Positions 7,324 to 18,948 are shown, counted from the first letter of the stretch. The stretch is 64,000 nt of DNA from Pseudomonas sp. Marseille-Q3773 (GCF_916618955.1 NZ_OU745390.1:2790001-2854000), one strand, 5' to 3'. Notes: generated by a model not told the origin, from the sequence alone. A program made the numbers and translations.

Positions 7324-8067
7324 GTGTTCAATGAATCCGATGCCCCGCAGCCGCCAAAGGTACTGAACACCCCTTTGGAGATTGCGGCCAACTTGCGGCA
7401 GCTGCAGGAAAGCCACGACCCTCTGATCATCACCTTCCCTGACCGCAGCCAGCGCTTCCAGAGCTATGTGGTGCATGTGGACCGTGAGAGCAATACCCTG
7501 GCGCTGGACGAAATGATCCCCCGCGACGGCGAGAAGTACATCGAGAACGGCGAGCACTTCCGCGTCGAAGGTTTTCACGATGGCGTGCGCATTGCCTGGG
7601 AGTGCAACCACGCGCTGCGGATCAGCGAGGTCGATGGCCACCGCTGCTACCGGGGCGCCATGCCCCTGGAAATGACCTACCACCAACGCCGCAATGCTTT
7701 CCGCGCAGCACTGAAACTGTCGCAGCTGGTCGACATCATCCTCGATGGCGCCCATCTCAAGGGCAATGGCGCCCTGCGCGGCAAGCTGCTGGATATTTCT
7801 GCCACCGGCTGCAAACTGCGCTTCGACGGCAATGTCGAGGATCGCCTGCAACTGGGCCAGGTGTACGAGCGCTTCAAGGCAGGCAACCCACTGGGCCTGG
7901 TCGATACCATGGTCGAGCTGCGCCACCTGCATTATGAAGAGCGGATAAATACCACCTTCGCCGGCGTGCGCTTCCATAATCTCAGCGGCCAGGCGCAGCG
8001 CAAGATCGAAAGCTTCGTGTACCAGCTGCAGCGAGAAGCGCGGCGGTTCGACAAGGACGACTATTGA
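7324..8067 (+). CDS. flgZ: c-di-GMP-binding flagellar brake protein FlgZ (YcgR family)
   Basis: YcgR-type proteins bind cyclic di-GMP and act at the motor to slow or bias flagellar rotation. The product has an N-terminal YcgR-N domain (about residues 15-110) and a C-terminal PilZ domain whose two ligand motifs are visible: RRNAFR (RxxxR) and DISATGCKL (DxSxxG). I chose GTG at 7324 ([11 protein letters not shown], 247 aa); the frame also offers a GTG at 7291, adding 11 residues with no family similarity I can recall. It follows flgMN, which fits late flagellar expression. A terminator follows. Confidence 0.92.
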   Translation: MFNESDAPQPPKVLNTPLEIAANLRQLQESHDPLIITFPDRSQRFQSYVVHVDRESNTLALDEMIPRDGEKYIENGEHFRVEGFHDGVRIAWECNHALRISEVDGHRCYRGAMPLEMTYHQRRNAFRAALKLSQLVDIILDGAHLKGNGALRGKLLDISATGCKLRFDGNVEDRLQLGQVYERFKAGNPLGLVDTMVELRHLHYEERINTTFAGVRFHNLSGQAQRKIESFVYQLQREARRFDKDDY

Positions 8068-8082
8068 TCGTCGGTCAATGCA

Positions 8083-8114
8083 AAAACGCCACCTGCCAAG
8101 GTGGCGTTTTCATT
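8083..8114 (+). terminator. Terminator after flgZ
   Basis: AAAACGCCACCT, a GCCA loop and AGGTGGCGTTTT form a 12-bp stem with flanking A and T runs, 15 nt after the flgZ stop. It works in either direction, but the MFS gene reading leftward ends before it at 8235. Confidence 0.88.
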
Positions 8115-8128
8115 TGTGTTCTTGCAGT

Positions 8129-8230
8129 GCCGGCCTTTTCGCGGGCGCGCCCGCTCCCACAGGGACGGCACAGCCCTCAGGCCTGATGCGGTCCTTGTGG
8201 GAGCGGGCATGCCCGCGAAGAGGCCGGCAC
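8129..8230. repeat. Convergent pair of P. putida REP elements
   Basis: Two copies of the ~35-bp REP unit face each other: GCCGGCCTTTTCGCGGG..CCCGCTCCCACAGGG at 8129-8164 and its inverse at 8193-8229. They lie between the converging flgZ and MFS genes, the usual position of REP pairs. Confidence 0.85.
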
Positions 8231-8234
8231 AGGC

Positions 8235-9575
8235 TTACACCGACTTGCTGACCTCTTGCGGCTCAGCCGCCGGTTGCCCGGTCCCCTTCTCTTCCGCCTC
8301 GGTATCCTCCGCCGCCACCGGTGCCTGCATCACGTCCTGCACGGTCTGCTCATCCACCCGTGGGTCGAGTGCCGCCGACAACGGCGAACCGGCCGCCGGC
8401 ATCGCCACGTGGCCCAACGGCGCGTCCTGCACCTGGTGCAGCCCGGTCACCGCTTTCGGCCGGATGCGCCATACCAGTACCAGCGCGAAGAACACGAAGA
8501 AGGCGTACAGCATCTGCGCCCCCAGCACTTTCATCAGCACACCCGCCGCCAACGGGCCGATGCACGCGCCCACGCCATAGGTCACCAGCAACATCGCGGT
8601 CAGCGACACCCGTCGCTCGCTCTCCACATGGTCGTTGGAAAACGCCACTGCCAGCGGGTACAGGCAGAACTGCAGCAACGAGATCAGGAAGCCCACGCCA
8701 AACAGCAACTCCAGCGGCACGCTGGGCAGTATCGCCAGCGGCGCCGAAGCCAGCGCCAGGCCCACTGCCACGCTACGGATCAGCACCGCCCGGTCGTAAC
8801 GGTCCGACAGCCAGCCCAGCGGCCACTGCACCAGCAGGCCGGCGAAAATGCAGCTACCCATGAACAGGCCGATCTGCTCGGTGCTCAGCCCCTGGCTCGA
8901 AGCATACAAAGGCGCCAGGCCATAGAACGAACCGACGATCAGGCCCGAGCCCAGCACCGTGCTGAGCGACTGCGGCACCCGCTTGAGGAAGAACTTCGGC
9001 TCCATCGGTGCCGGGCGCAAGGGCGCCGGGTGGATACGCCGGGTCATTGCCACCGGCACCAGGCACAGGGCAAAACACATGGCCACCAGCATCAGCAGTT
9101 CGGGGCCCAGTTGCGGGTGCACCACCAGAATCAGCTGGCCGAGCACCAGGCCCAGGTAGGAAGCAATCATGTAGCCGCTGAACACCGCGCCGCGGTGCTT
9201 CACATCAGCCTGCTCGTTCAGCCAGCTCTCGATGACCATGTACTGGCACATCATGCCCAGGCCGACGATCATCCGCAGGCCGCCCCAGGCCGGCAGCCAG
9301 TTGGTAAGGCCATGGCCGAGCACCGCCGCACCGACGATTCCGGCGCAGGTGGCATAGGCTCGGATATGCCCGACCCGGCCAATCAGGCGATGGCCGACCT
9401 TGCCGCCGACCGCCAGGCCAAAGTAGTTGGCCGCCATCAACGCACCTACCCACAGACTGTCGACATGGTCAGCCGCCAGGCGCAAGGCCAGGTAGGTACT
9501 GAGCAGGCCCGAGCCGATCAACATCATCAGCGCGGCGAAATACAACGACTGAAACGGCTTCCATATATTTCGCAT
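8235..9575 (-). CDS. MFS transporter (YcaD-like)
   Basis: A 446-aa inner-membrane protein of the major facilitator superfamily with about 12 hydrophobic segments, beginning with SLYFAALMMLIGSGLLSTYL. The motif between TM2 and TM3 (NYFGLAVGGKVGHRLIGRVG) and WPLGWLSDRYDR in the middle are typical of MFS carriers. The last 60 residues form a soluble Ala/Glu/Pro-rich tail. The pattern resembles the YcaD group, whose substrate is not known; I cannot assign one here. It stands alone between the flagellar cluster and the glutamine-synthetase-like gene. Confidence 0.85.
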   Translation of the reverse strand: MRNIWKPFQSLYFAALMMLIGSGLLSTYLALRLAADHVDSLWVGALMAANYFGLAVGGKVGHRLIGRVGHIRAYATCAGIVGAAVLGHGLTNWLPAWGGLRMIVGLGMMCQYMVIESWLNEQADVKHRGAVFSGYMIASYLGLVLGQLILVVHPQLGPELLMLVAMCFALCLVPVAMTRRIHPAPLRPAPMEPKFFLKRVPQSLSTVLGSGLIVGSFYGLAPLYASSQGLSTEQIGLFMGSCIFAGLLVQWPLGWLSDRYDRAVLIRSVAVGLALASAPLAILPSVPLELLFGVGFLISLLQFCLYPLAVAFSNDHVESERRVSLTAMLLVTYGVGACIGPLAAGVLMKVLGAQMLYAFFVFFALVLVWRIRPKAVTGLHQVQDAPLGHVAMPAAGSPLSAALDPRVDEQTVQDVMQAPVAAEDTEAEEKGTGQPAAEPQEVSKSV

Positions 9576-9703
9576 ACGTCCCGTGAAGCTCCGTGGTCAG
9601 GTGACGGTTGGGTGCTAGAAGCATAAGGGCAAAAACTGCCTGGCGCAGGCCCCTGCAGCGATTTTGCCGCTACGGGGCGTGTCCAGTGTCGGTTGTGTCG
9701 CGA

Positions 9704-11047
9704 TCAGGCCTGTGCCGCCAGCACCCGGCGCTCCCACGGCGTAATCTCGTCGAGGAAATCGGTCAGCTCCAGCGTCTTGCTGGCGATGTAGCCTTCGATG
9801 AACTCGCTGCCGAACAGTTCCCGCGCCAACGCGCTGCGCTTGAGCCGCTCCAGCGCGGCATGCAGGGTGCACGGCAGGGCCAGATGCTCCGGCACGACGA
9901 ACTCCCCCTGGACCGCCGGCGTAGGCTGCAGGCGCTGCTGGATGCCATGCAGCCCGGCGGCCAGGCTGGCAGCGATGGCCAGGTACGGGTTGGCATCGGC
10001 GCCAGGCAGGCGGTTTTCCACCCGCCGCGCTGCCGGCGCGCTGGCTGGAATGCGCAGGCCTGCGGCGCGGTTGTCTTCGGACCAGCAGGCATTGTTCGGC
10101 GAAGCGTAGGGGTGACACAGACGCTGGTAGGAATTGACGTTGGGCGCGAACAGCGCGGTGAAGTCGGCCATGCACGCCTGCAGGCCACCGATGAAGTGCT
10201 GGAAGGTCTCGCTCGGCAGGCCTTGCTCATCGCTGAACACGTTACGCCCGCTGGCCACTTCCACCAGGCTCTGGTGAACATGCATGGAACTGCCCGGCGT
10301 ACGCGCCAGCGGCTTGGCCATGCACACCACGGTCAGGCCGTGCTTGAGCGCGACTTCCTTGAGCAGGTGCTTGAACAGCATGGTCTGGTCGGCCAGCAGC
10401 AGCGGGTCGCCGTGCAGCAGGTTGATCTCGAACTGGCTGACGCCCATTTCGTGCATGAAGGTGTCACGCGGCAGGCCCAGCGCGACCATGCACTGCTCTA
10501 CCTCCTTGAAGAATGGGCGCAGGCCGTTGTTGGAACTGACACTGAATGCCGAATGGCCAAGTTCGCGGCGACCATCGCTGCCGATCGGTGGCTGGAACGG
10601 CTGCTGCGGATCCGGGTTGCGGGCAAAGACGAAGAACTCGAGCTCGGTCGCCACCACTGGCGCCAGGCCCAGCGCTGCGTAACGGGCAAGCACTGCCTTG
10701 AGCTGGCCGCGCGTGGACAATGGCGAAGGCCGACCGTCCAGTTCGTTGGCATCGCAAACAGCCAGGGCGCAGCCATCGTCGCGCCACGGCAGGCGGTGGA
10801 CCTGGCTGGGGTCGGCCACCAGCACCAGATCGCCATCATCACTGCCATAGTACCTGGCCGGCGGGTAGCCACCCATGATGCATTGCAACAGTACCCCCCG
10901 GGCCATCTGCAGGCGACGGCCTTCGAGAAAGCCCGCGGCGGTCATCACCTTGCCGCGTGGAACGCCATTGAGGTCAGGGGTGACGCATTCGATCTGCTCG
11001 ATGCCTTGAAGGCGTTCGGCAGCCGAGTGGGGGGCGGCGGTACTCAT
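9704..11047 (-). CDS. Glutamine synthetase family protein, probable gamma-glutamylpolyamine synthetase
   Basis: The 447-aa protein belongs to the glutamine synthetase fold: catalytic motifs ATELEFFVF (metal ligands), GSSMHVHQSL and NRLPGADANPYLAIAAS are present, plus a C-terminal IASKTLELTDFLDEITPWE. The tyrosine region for adenylylation typical of GlnA is absent, and the N terminus (CVTPDLNGVPRGKVM) matches PuuA/SpuI-type enzymes that ligate glutamate to putrescine, spermidine or monoamines. The ATG at 11047 is preferred because AAGGA lies 9 nt before it; the frame runs further upstream. No other polyamine catabolic gene is adjacent, so the substrate is uncertain. Confidence 0.85.
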   Translation of the reverse strand: MSTAAPHSAAERLQGIEQIECVTPDLNGVPRGKVMTAAGFLEGRRLQMARGVLLQCIMGGYPPARYYGSDDGDLVLVADPSQVHRLPWRDDGCALAVCDANELDGRPSPLSTRGQLKAVLARYAALGLAPVVATELEFFVFARNPDPQQPFQPPIGSDGRRELGHSAFSVSSNNGLRPFFKEVEQCMVALGLPRDTFMHEMGVSQFEINLLHGDPLLLADQTMLFKHLLKEVALKHGLTVVCMAKPLARTPGSSMHVHQSLVEVASGRNVFSDEQGLPSETFQHFIGGLQACMADFTALFAPNVNSYQRLCHPYASPNNACWSEDNRAAGLRIPASAPAARRVENRLPGADANPYLAIAASLAAGLHGIQQRLQPTPAVQGEFVVPEHLALPCTLHAALERLKRSALARELFGSEFIEGYIASKTLELTDFLDEITPWERRVLAAQA

Positions 11048-11267
11048 GACGCTTGTCCTTGTTGTAACAGGCTGGCACCAACATAGGCTGCGGGTGTTTA
11101 AAATATCAAGCACATTGCTTGTCGCGCTCGCGTCGGACTACCACCGCACAGGCAGGTGCCCAGCCGGGGCTGGCAGAAACAACCAGGCCTTCAGCAAGCG
11201 CTTCCAGACGCTTTTCCAGCGATCGCAGGTTTAGGGTGACAGCTCATTCCCTCAAGCTGGAGCTTTC

Positions 11268-11837
11268 ATGATTCACGCCAATTTCACTGCCGAACTGCAT
11301 TGCCGCCATGGCCAGGTCGTCATCGCAGACACTTCGTTTTCCACCCACCCCTTCACCAGTGCCGACGAGGACGGTTGGTTGAGCACCGAGGCTGCGCGTA
11401 CCCTTGATGGGCGAAACGAGTTCAAACCGGTGCGTTTCCATTTTGCGTTCATCAAGCATGACGCAAATCGTACGCTCTATTACATCAGCAGCGCCGAACA
11501 CTGGGATTACGCGGGCGCGCGACTCGAACGCAACAGCGATGGGTGGCTGGGACTCTATGGAACCCATGTGCTCGGAAGGGTCATCGACAGCCTGAACCCG
11601 GTGAACCTGTTCAGTGCCAGGCAATACTGGAAGATAGAAGCGCTGTCGCCTTGGGATGGCGAGCTGCAGAGCGCCGAAAACATTGCTTTTTACCTGCGCG
11701 ACCAATACGGACACCGGGTAGCGCACACCCGGCCACCGGCTGATACCGTCGCCCTCAGCTACGGCCATTTCCTCAACGCCAGCGAGCTGCCGGGCGAGGT
11801 GCTGGAGTTCCGGCTGCGCAACATTCAGCTGGGCTGA
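11268..11837 (+). CDS. Hypothetical protein, 189 aa, unrecognised
   Basis: The ATG at 11268 is preceded by CTGGAG at about 6-7 nt spacing. The product is soluble, without signal peptide or membrane segment. It is rich in aromatic residues and alternates short hydrophobic and polar stretches (FHFAFIKHDANRTLYYI, WDYAGARLERNSDGWLGLYG, EVLEFRLRNIQLG), suggesting a mostly beta fold. It stands alone, facing bkdR, between the glutamine-synthetase-like gene and bkdR. I do not recall a gene here in P. putida KT2440, where those neighbours have consecutive locus numbers, so it may be a strain-specific insertion. No function can be proposed from sequence alone. Confidence 0.7.
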   Translation: MIHANFTAELHCRHGQVVIADTSFSTHPFTSADEDGWLSTEAARTLDGRNEFKPVRFHFAFIKHDANRTLYYISSAEHWDYAGARLERNSDGWLGLYGTHVLGRVIDSLNPVNLFSARQYWKIEALSPWDGELQSAENIAFYLRDQYGHRVAHTRPPADTVALSYGHFLNASELPGEVLEFRLRNIQLG

Positions 11838-11913
11838 CACGCGCACCGCCCATGGACCTGATGGTTGCTGACGGCATCGCACTCGCTTGCCGCTCAGCAG
11901 TCAACGCCCCCTG

Positions 11914-12399
11914 CTACTCGCGCAGCGTCAGACCATTGGCGGGCAATGGCAAAGCTGTCTTGTAGCGAACTTGTTTCAAGGCGAAGCTGGAGCGGATGTT
12001 CGCCACCCCCGGCAACCGCGTCAGATAATCGAGAAATCGCTCCAGCGCCTGGATGCTGGGCAACAGCACGCGCAGCAGGTAGTCCGGGTCACCGGTCATC
12101 AGGTAGCACTCCATCACCTCGGGCCGTTCGGCAATTTCTTCCTCGAAGCGGTGCAACGCCTGCTCTACCTGTTTTTCCAGGCTGACATGGATGAACACGT
12201 TCACGTCCAGCCCCAACGCTTCGGGTGACAGCAAGGTCACCTGCTGGCGGATCACCCCCAGTTCCTCCATGGCTCGTACCCGGTTGAAACACGGGGTGGG
12301 CGACAGGTTCACCGAGCGTGCCAGTTCGGCGTTGGTAATGCGGGCGTTTTCCTGCAGGCTGTTGAGAATGCCGATATCGGTACGATCGAGTTTGCGCAT
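11914..12399 (-). CDS. bkdR: Lrp/AsnC-family activator BkdR
   Basis: BkdR is the leucine-responsive-type positive regulator of the bkd operon in P. putida, responding to branched-chain amino acids. The 161-aa protein has the N-terminal winged helix-turn-helix of the Lrp family ([39 protein letters not shown]) and the C-terminal RAM/ligand domain with [20 protein letters not shown]. It is transcribed divergently from bkdA1 across a 198-bp gap in which BkdR would bind. Order and sequence make the identity secure. Confidence 0.95.
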   Translation of the reverse strand: MRKLDRTDIGILNSLQENARITNAELARSVNLSPTPCFNRVRAMEELGVIRQQVTLLSPEALGLDVNVFIHVSLEKQVEQALHRFEEEIAERPEVMECYLMTGDPDYLLRVLLPSIQALERFLDYLTRLPGVANIRSSFALKQVRYKTALPLPANGLTLRE

Positions 12400-13830
<1,431 letters not shown>

Positions 13831-13831
13831 G

Positions 13832-14890
13832 ATGAACGACCATAACAACAGCATCAGACCGGAAACCGCCATGGCCACCACTACCATGACCATGATCCAG
13901 GCCCTGCGCTCGGCCATGGATGTCATGCTCGAGCGCGACGACAATGTGGTGATCTACGGCCAGGACGTCGGTTACTTCGGCGGGGTGTTCCGCTGCACCG
14001 AAGGCCTGCAGAACAAGTACGGCAAGTCCCGCGTGTTCGACGCGCCGATCTCCGAAAGCGGCATCGTCGGCACCGCCGTGGGCATGGGTGCCTACGGCCT
14101 GCGCCCGGTGGTGGAAATCCAGTTCGCCGACTATTTCTACCCGGCGTCCGACCAGATCGTCTCGGAAATGGCGCGCCTGCGGTACCGGTCGGCCGGCGAG
14201 TTCATCGCACCGCTGACCCTGCGCATGCCCTGCGGTGGCGGCATTTATGGCGGCCAGACCCACAGCCAGAGCCCTGAAGCGATGTTCACCCAGGTGTGCG
14301 GCCTGCGCACCGTAATGCCGTCCAACCCCTATGACGCCAAAGGCCTGCTGATCGCCTCGATCGAATGCGACGATCCGGTAATCTTCCTCGAACCCAAGCG
14401 CCTGTACAACGGCCCGTTCGACGGCCATCACGACCGCCCTGTCACCCCTTGGTCGAAACACCCGCAAAGCGCCGTGCCCGATGGTTACTACAACGTGCCG
14501 CTGGACAAGGCCGCCATTACCCGCCCCGGCAACGACGTGACCGTGCTGACCTATGGCACCACGGTATACGTGGCCCAGGTGGCCGCCGAAGAAACCGGCG
14601 TCGATGCCGAAGTGATCGACCTGCGCAGCCTGTGGCCGCTGGACCTCGATACCATCGTCGAGTCGGTTAAGAAGACTGGCCGCTGCGTGGTGGTACACGA
14701 GGCCACCCGTACCTGTGGCTTCGGTGCCGAACTGGTGTCGCTGGTGCAGGAACACTGCTTCCACCACCTGGAGGCGCCGATCGAGCGCGTCACCGGTTGG
14801 GACACCCCCTACCCTCACGCACAGGAATGGGCTTACTTCCCAGGGCCATCGCGGGTAGGTGCGGCATTGAAAAAGGTCATGGAGGTCTGA
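13832..14890 (+). CDS. bkdA2: Branched-chain 2-keto acid dehydrogenase E1 beta subunit
   Basis: E1 beta completes the heterotetrameric decarboxylase of the complex. The 352-aa product contains YGQDVGYFGGVFRCTEGL, the conserved EIQFADYFYPASDQI and the transketolase C-terminal segment EVIDLRSLWPLDLDTIV. The frame is open upstream to 13751 inside bkdA1, but the ATG at 13832 follows the bkdA1 stop directly and gives the known protein start (MNDHNNS). Translational coupling with bkdA1 is likely. It abuts bkdB with no gap. Confidence 0.96.
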   Translation: MNDHNNSIRPETAMATTTMTMIQALRSAMDVMLERDDNVVIYGQDVGYFGGVFRCTEGLQNKYGKSRVFDAPISESGIVGTAVGMGAYGLRPVVEIQFADYFYPASDQIVSEMARLRYRSAGEFIAPLTLRMPCGGGIYGGQTHSQSPEAMFTQVCGLRTVMPSNPYDAKGLLIASIECDDPVIFLEPKRLYNGPFDGHHDRPVTPWSKHPQSAVPDGYYNVPLDKAAITRPGNDVTVLTYGTTVYVAQVAAEETGVDAEVIDLRSLWPLDLDTIVESVKKTGRCVVVHEATRTCGFGAELVSLVQEHCFHHLEAPIERVTGWDTPYPHAQEWAYFPGPSRVGAALKKVMEV

Positions 14891-16162
14891 ATGGGCACGC
14901 ACGTCATCAAGATGCCGGACATTGGCGAAGGCATTGCGCAGGTCGAGTTGGTGGAATGGTTCGTGAAAGTCGGTGACATGATCACCGAGGACCAGGTGGT
15001 GGCCGACGTCATGACCGACAAGGCCACTGTGGAAATTCCCTCGCCGGTCAGCGGCAAGGTGCTGGCCCTGGGCGGCCAGCCGGGTGAAGTGATGGCGGTC
15101 GGCAGCGAGCTGATCCGCATCGAGGTGGAAGGCAGCGGCAACCATGTAGATGTGCCACAGGCAAAACCGCTCGAAGCCCCCGCCGCCCCGGTGTGCAGCA
15201 AACCGGAACCGCAGCAGGAAACCAGGCCGCCAGCGTATCAGGCGCCTGTCCATCACGAGGCAGCCCCGATCGTGCCGCGCCAGCCAGGCGACAAGCCGCT
15301 GGCCTCGCCGGCAGTGCGCAAGCGCGCCCTGGATGCCGGTATCGAACTGCGTTATGTGCATGGCAGCGGCCCGGCCGGGCGCATCCTGCACGAAGACCTC
15401 GATGCCTTCATGAGCAAGCCGCAGAGCGCTGCCGGGCAAGCGCCGAATGGCTATGCCAAGCGCACCGACAGCGAACAGGTACCGGTGATCGGCCTGCGTC
15501 GCAAGATCGCTCAGCGCATGCAGGACGCCAAGCGCCGCGTCGCGCACTTCAGCTATGTGGAAGAAATCGACGTCACCGCGCTGGAAGCCCTGCGCCAGCA
15601 ACTCAACAGCAAGCATGGCGACAGCCGTGGCAAGCTGACCCTGCTGCCGTTCCTGGTGCGCGCGCTGGTCGTGGCGCTGCGCGACTTCCCGCAGATCAAC
15701 GCCACCTATGACGACGAAGCCCAGGTCATCACCCGCCATGGCGCGGTGCATGTGGGCATTGCCACCCAGGGCGACAATGGCCTGATGGTCCCGGTGCTGC
15801 GCCATGCCGAAGCGGGCAGCCTGTGGGCCAATGCCAGCGAGATTTCGCGCCTGGCCAACGCTGCGCGCACCAACAAGGCCAGCCGCGAGGAACTGTCCGG
15901 TTCGACCATCACCCTGACCAGCCTGGGGGCCCTCGGCGGCATCGTCAGCACGCCGGTGGTGAACACCCCGGAAGTGGCGATTGTCGGCGTCAACCGCATG
16001 GTCGAGCGGCCGGTGGTGATCGACGGCCAGATCGTCGTGCGCAAGATGATGAACCTGTCCAGCTCGTTCGACCACCGCGTGGTCGATGGCATGGACGCCG
16101 CGCTGTTCATCCAGGCCGTGCGCGGCCTGCTCGAACAACCCGCCTGCCTGTTCGTGGAGTGA
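14891..16162 (+). CDS. bkdB: Branched-chain keto acid dehydrogenase E2 (lipoamide acyltransferase)
   Basis: E2 forms the core of the complex and transfers the branched acyl group from lipoamide to CoA. The 423-aa protein has one N-terminal lipoyl domain with lipoylated Lys44 in MTDKATVE, a Pro/Ala/Gln-rich linker (about 90-135), a peripheral subunit-binding domain ([17 protein letters not shown]), and a catalytic domain ending in the acyltransferase motif DHRVVDG. Its ATG directly follows the bkdA2 TGA. lpdV follows after two bases. Confidence 0.96.
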   Translation: MGTHVIKMPDIGEGIAQVELVEWFVKVGDMITEDQVVADVMTDKATVEIPSPVSGKVLALGGQPGEVMAVGSELIRIEVEGSGNHVDVPQAKPLEAPAAPVCSKPEPQQETRPPAYQAPVHHEAAPIVPRQPGDKPLASPAVRKRALDAGIELRYVHGSGPAGRILHEDLDAFMSKPQSAAGQAPNGYAKRTDSEQVPVIGLRRKIAQRMQDAKRRVAHFSYVEEIDVTALEALRQQLNSKHGDSRGKLTLLPFLVRALVVALRDFPQINATYDDEAQVITRHGAVHVGIATQGDNGLMVPVLRHAEAGSLWANASEISRLANAARTNKASREELSGSTITLTSLGALGGIVSTPVVNTPEVAIVGVNRMVERPVVIDGQIVVRKMMNLSSSFDHRVVDGMDAALFIQAVRGLLEQPACLFVE

Positions 16163-16164
16163 GC

Positions 16165-17544
16165 ATGCAACAGACTATCCAGACTACCCTGTTGATTATC
16201 GGCGGCGGCCCTGGCGGCTACGTGGCTGCCATCCGCGCCGGGCAACTGGGCATCCCCACCGTGTTGGTGGAAGGCCAGGCGTTGGGCGGTACCTGCCTGA
16301 ACATCGGCTGCATCCCGTCCAAGGCGCTGATTCATGTAGCCGAACAGTTTCACCAGACCTCACGCTTCGCCGGGCCTTCGGAACTGGGCATCAGCGTCGC
16401 ATCGCCACGCCTGGATATCGGCCAGAGCGTGGCCTGGAAGGACGGCATCGTCGACCGCCTGACCACGGGTGTGGCCGCCCTGCTGAAGAAGCACGGCGTC
16501 AAGGTGATCCATGGCTGGGCGAAGGTCCTCGACGGCAAGCAGGTGGAGGTCGATGGCCAGCGTATCCAGTGTGAGCACCTGCTTCTGGCCACCGGTTCCA
16601 GCAGTGTCGAACTGCCGATGCTGCCGCTGGGCGGGCCGATCATTTCCTCGACCGAGGCCCTGGCGCCAAAAGCCCTGCCGCAGCACCTGGTGGTGGTAGG
16701 CGGTGGCTATATCGGCCTGGAACTGGGCATTGCCTACCGCAAGCTGGGCGCTCGGGTCAGCGTGGTGGAAGCGCGCGAGCGCATCCTGCCGACCTACGAC
16801 AGCGAGTTGACTGCGCCGGTTGCCGAGTCGCTGAAGAAGCTGGGCATCGCGTTGCACCTGGGCCATAGCGTCGAAGGCTACGAAGGCGGCTACCTGCTGG
16901 CCCGGGATGGCCAGGGCGGGCAACTGCGCCTGGAGGCCGACCAGGTGCTGGTGGCCGTTGGCCGCCGACCGCGCACCCAAGGTTTCAACCTGGAATGCCT
17001 GGAGCTGAAGATGAACGGCGCTGCCATCGCCATCGACGAGCGCTGCCAGACCAGCATGCGCAACGTCTGGGCCATCGGTGACGTGGCGGGCGAACCGATG
17101 CTGGCGCACCGGGCCATGGCCCAGGGCGAGATGGTCGCCGAGATCATCGCCGGCAAGGCCCGCCGCTTCGAGCCCAGCGCGATAGCCGCGGTGTGCTTCA
17201 CCGACCCGGAAGTGGTGGTGGTTGGCAAGACCCCGGAGCAGGCCAGCCAGCAAGGGCTGGACTGCATCGTCGCGCAGTTCCCGTTTGCCGCCAATGGCCG
17301 GGCCATGAGCCTGGAAGCGAAAAGCGGCTTCGTGCGCGTGGTCGCACGGCGTGACAACCACCTGATCCTCGGATGGCAGGCCGTTGGCGTGGCGGTGTCC
17401 GAGCTGTCGACCGCGTTTGCCCAGTCGCTGGAGATGGGCGCCTGCCTGGAGGATGTGGCCGGTACCATCCATGCCCACCCGACGCTGGGCGAAGCGGTAC
17501 AGGAAGCGGCATTGCGCGCCCTGGGCCACGCCCTGCACATCTGA
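16165..17544 (+). CDS. lpdV: Branched-chain-specific dihydrolipoamide dehydrogenase (LPD-Val, E3)
   Basis: E3 reoxidises dihydrolipoamide with FAD and NAD. The 459-aa protein shows the N-terminal FAD fold ([16 protein letters not shown]), the redox disulfide [13 protein letters not shown], the NAD-binding [12 protein letters not shown], and the C-terminal catalytic histidine motif [12 protein letters not shown]. The frame opens far upstream in bkdB (15823); the ATG at 16165 after the bkdB stop gives the family N terminus. It is the last gene of bkdA1A2B-lpdV. Confidence 0.96.
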   Translation: MQQTIQTTLLIIGGGPGGYVAAIRAGQLGIPTVLVEGQALGGTCLNIGCIPSKALIHVAEQFHQTSRFAGPSELGISVASPRLDIGQSVAWKDGIVDRLTTGVAALLKKHGVKVIHGWAKVLDGKQVEVDGQRIQCEHLLLATGSSSVELPMLPLGGPIISSTEALAPKALPQHLVVVGGGYIGLELGIAYRKLGARVSVVEARERILPTYDSELTAPVAESLKKLGIALHLGHSVEGYEGGYLLARDGQGGQLRLEADQVLVAVGRRPRTQGFNLECLELKMNGAAIAIDERCQTSMRNVWAIGDVAGEPMLAHRAMAQGEMVAEIIAGKARRFEPSAIAAVCFTDPEVVVVGKTPEQASQQGLDCIVAQFPFAANGRAMSLEAKSGFVRVVARRDNHLILGWQAVGVAVSELSTAFAQSLEMGACLEDVAGTIHAHPTLGEAVQEAALRALGHALHI

Positions 17545-17576
17545 CACTGAAGCGGCCGAGGCCGACTTGGCCCGCT

Positions 17577-17600
17577 GCGCCCCCGGGCGCCGCGGACCCT
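17577..17600 (+). terminator. Weak terminator candidate after lpdV
   Basis: GCGCC, CCCG loop, GGCGC gives a 5-bp GC stem, followed after eight bases by CCCTTTTT, about 35 bp beyond the bkd operon. The short stem makes this uncertain. Confidence 0.35.
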
Positions 17601-17654
17601 TTTTCATCCTGGCGCTGATCCTGAGCCCGACACGCTCGATGCGGCAGCGCCTGC

Positions 17655-18653
17655 CTACTCGGCGATGGCGTTCTTGCCGGCATCCTTGGCCCGGTACAGC
17701 GCCTGATCGGCACGCGCCAGCAGGGCGTGCTGGTCTTCTCCCTGCTGCCACTGCACCACGCCATAGCTCATGGTCAGCCGGCACTCGCCCACCGGCTCCA
17801 CCTGAGCCATTACCTGGCGCAATCGCCCCGCCACCTCCAGCGCTTCAACCAGCGAGGTCTGCGGCAGCACCAGGACGAACTCGTCACCACCCAGGCGCGC
17901 CAGCAGGTCCGGCTCACGCAGGCAGGTGCGCAGGTTGTCGGCCACCCGCACCAGTGCCGCATCGCCCTGGGCATGGCCGTAGCGGTCGTTGATCGGCTTG
18001 AAGTCGTCCAGGTCCATGGCAATCAGCGCCAACGGCTGGCGGAAACGCTGTGCGCGCTCGCATTCCCGGTGCAAGGCCTTCTCCAGCCGGTAACGGTTGG
18101 CAATGCGCGTCAACGCATCGCGCTCTGCCAACTCGCGGTTTTCCTCCAACTGGCGCTGCAACTGCTCGTTCACCCAGGACAGCTCGCGGGTGCGTTCGGC
18201 CACCAGGCTTTCCAGGGACAGGTTCTTCTGCTCCAGCTGCGCCACCAGGCGCTTGCCGGCATCGATGTTGCGGTGGGCGCCAAGCATGCGCGCCACCGAG
18301 CCATCTTCGTTACGGGCAATGATGTAGCCACTGTCTTCGACCCACAGGTAGCTGCCGTCGTGACAGCGGCAGCGGTATTCCACCAGATAACGCTCGTTGC
18401 GCTGGTAGAGGTAGGCCTCGAAATGCGCCATCACCCGGGGGTAGTCTTCAGGGTGAATCACGCTTTCCCAGGTGAACACCGAATTGGCCAGCGAATGGCT
18501 GGGGTAGCCGAGCATGGCGTACCAGCCCGGGTTGCGGTAGACGTAGCCGGTGTTGGCATTCCAGTCCCAGATACCGTCGCTGATCAGCTCGAACAAGGTA
18601 TGCAGTTGCTGCTCACTGAAGCCGGCGGGTACCGGCGCGGTCTGCTGACTCAT
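17655..18653 (-). CDS. PAS-GGDEF diguanylate cyclase
   Basis: The 332-aa cytosolic protein has an N-terminal PAS/PAC domain (about residues 10-130, GIWDWNANTGYVYRNPG and VEYRCRCHDGSYLWVEDSGY), a short coiled coil rich in Leu, Glu and Gln (about 131-165), and a C-terminal GGDEF domain. The active-site loop LLARLGGDEFVLVL is intact, and REPD five residues before it is a consensus inhibitory I-site, so an active, product-inhibited c-di-GMP synthase is expected. There is no membrane segment, and the PAS ligand is unknown. It converges on the bkd operon. A strong AGGGAGAG site precedes the ATG at 18653. Confidence 0.9.
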   Translation of the reverse strand: MSQQTAPVPAGFSEQQLHTLFELISDGIWDWNANTGYVYRNPGWYAMLGYPSHSLANSVFTWESVIHPEDYPRVMAHFEAYLYQRNERYLVEYRCRCHDGSYLWVEDSGYIIARNEDGSVARMLGAHRNIDAGKRLVAQLEQKNLSLESLVAERTRELSWVNEQLQRQLEENRELAERDALTRIANRYRLEKALHRECERAQRFRQPLALIAMDLDDFKPINDRYGHAQGDAALVRVADNLRTCLREPDLLARLGGDEFVLVLPQTSLVEALEVAGRLRQVMAQVEPVGECRLTMSYGVVQWQQGEDQHALLARADQALYRAKDAGKNAIAE

Positions 18654-18871
18654 GGACGCTCTCCCTGATGCCCAGCAACTGCGCTCCGATCAAGGGGCTG
18701 CCGACAAGGTGGTAAATGCCGCAGGCGGCAAGATCATTTCCTGACGGGCAAGCATATGCCCAGCGTGCCGCCATCGGAATAGCGGCCAGGCTCATTTTTT
18801 TCGATATTGACAACTGGCATGGCACGTCAGCCGAGGTCGGGCCTGGAGACATGCAAAGGGAAAGATGGAAA

Positions 18872-18948
18872 TGGCGTCCCAGGCAGGAATTGAACCTGCA
18901 ACCTTCCCCTTAGGAGGGGGATGCTCTATCCAATTGAGCTACTGAGAC
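18872..18948 (-). tRNA. tRNA-Arg (anticodon CCU)
   Basis: The reverse complement folds as a full cloverleaf of 77 nt: acceptor GTCTCAG/CTGGGAC, D arm GCTC/GAGC, anticodon stem TCCCC/GGGGA with loop CTCCTAA (anticodon CCT), T arm GCAGG/CCTGC, discriminator G and encoded CCA. It reads AGG codons. Confidence 0.96.

Noticed and set aside
7200..7324. FliA or RpoN promoter before flgZ
   Set aside because: I searched for TAAAGTTT-N11-GCCGATAA and GG-N10-GC; only a partial GCCGTTAA is present without a matching -35.
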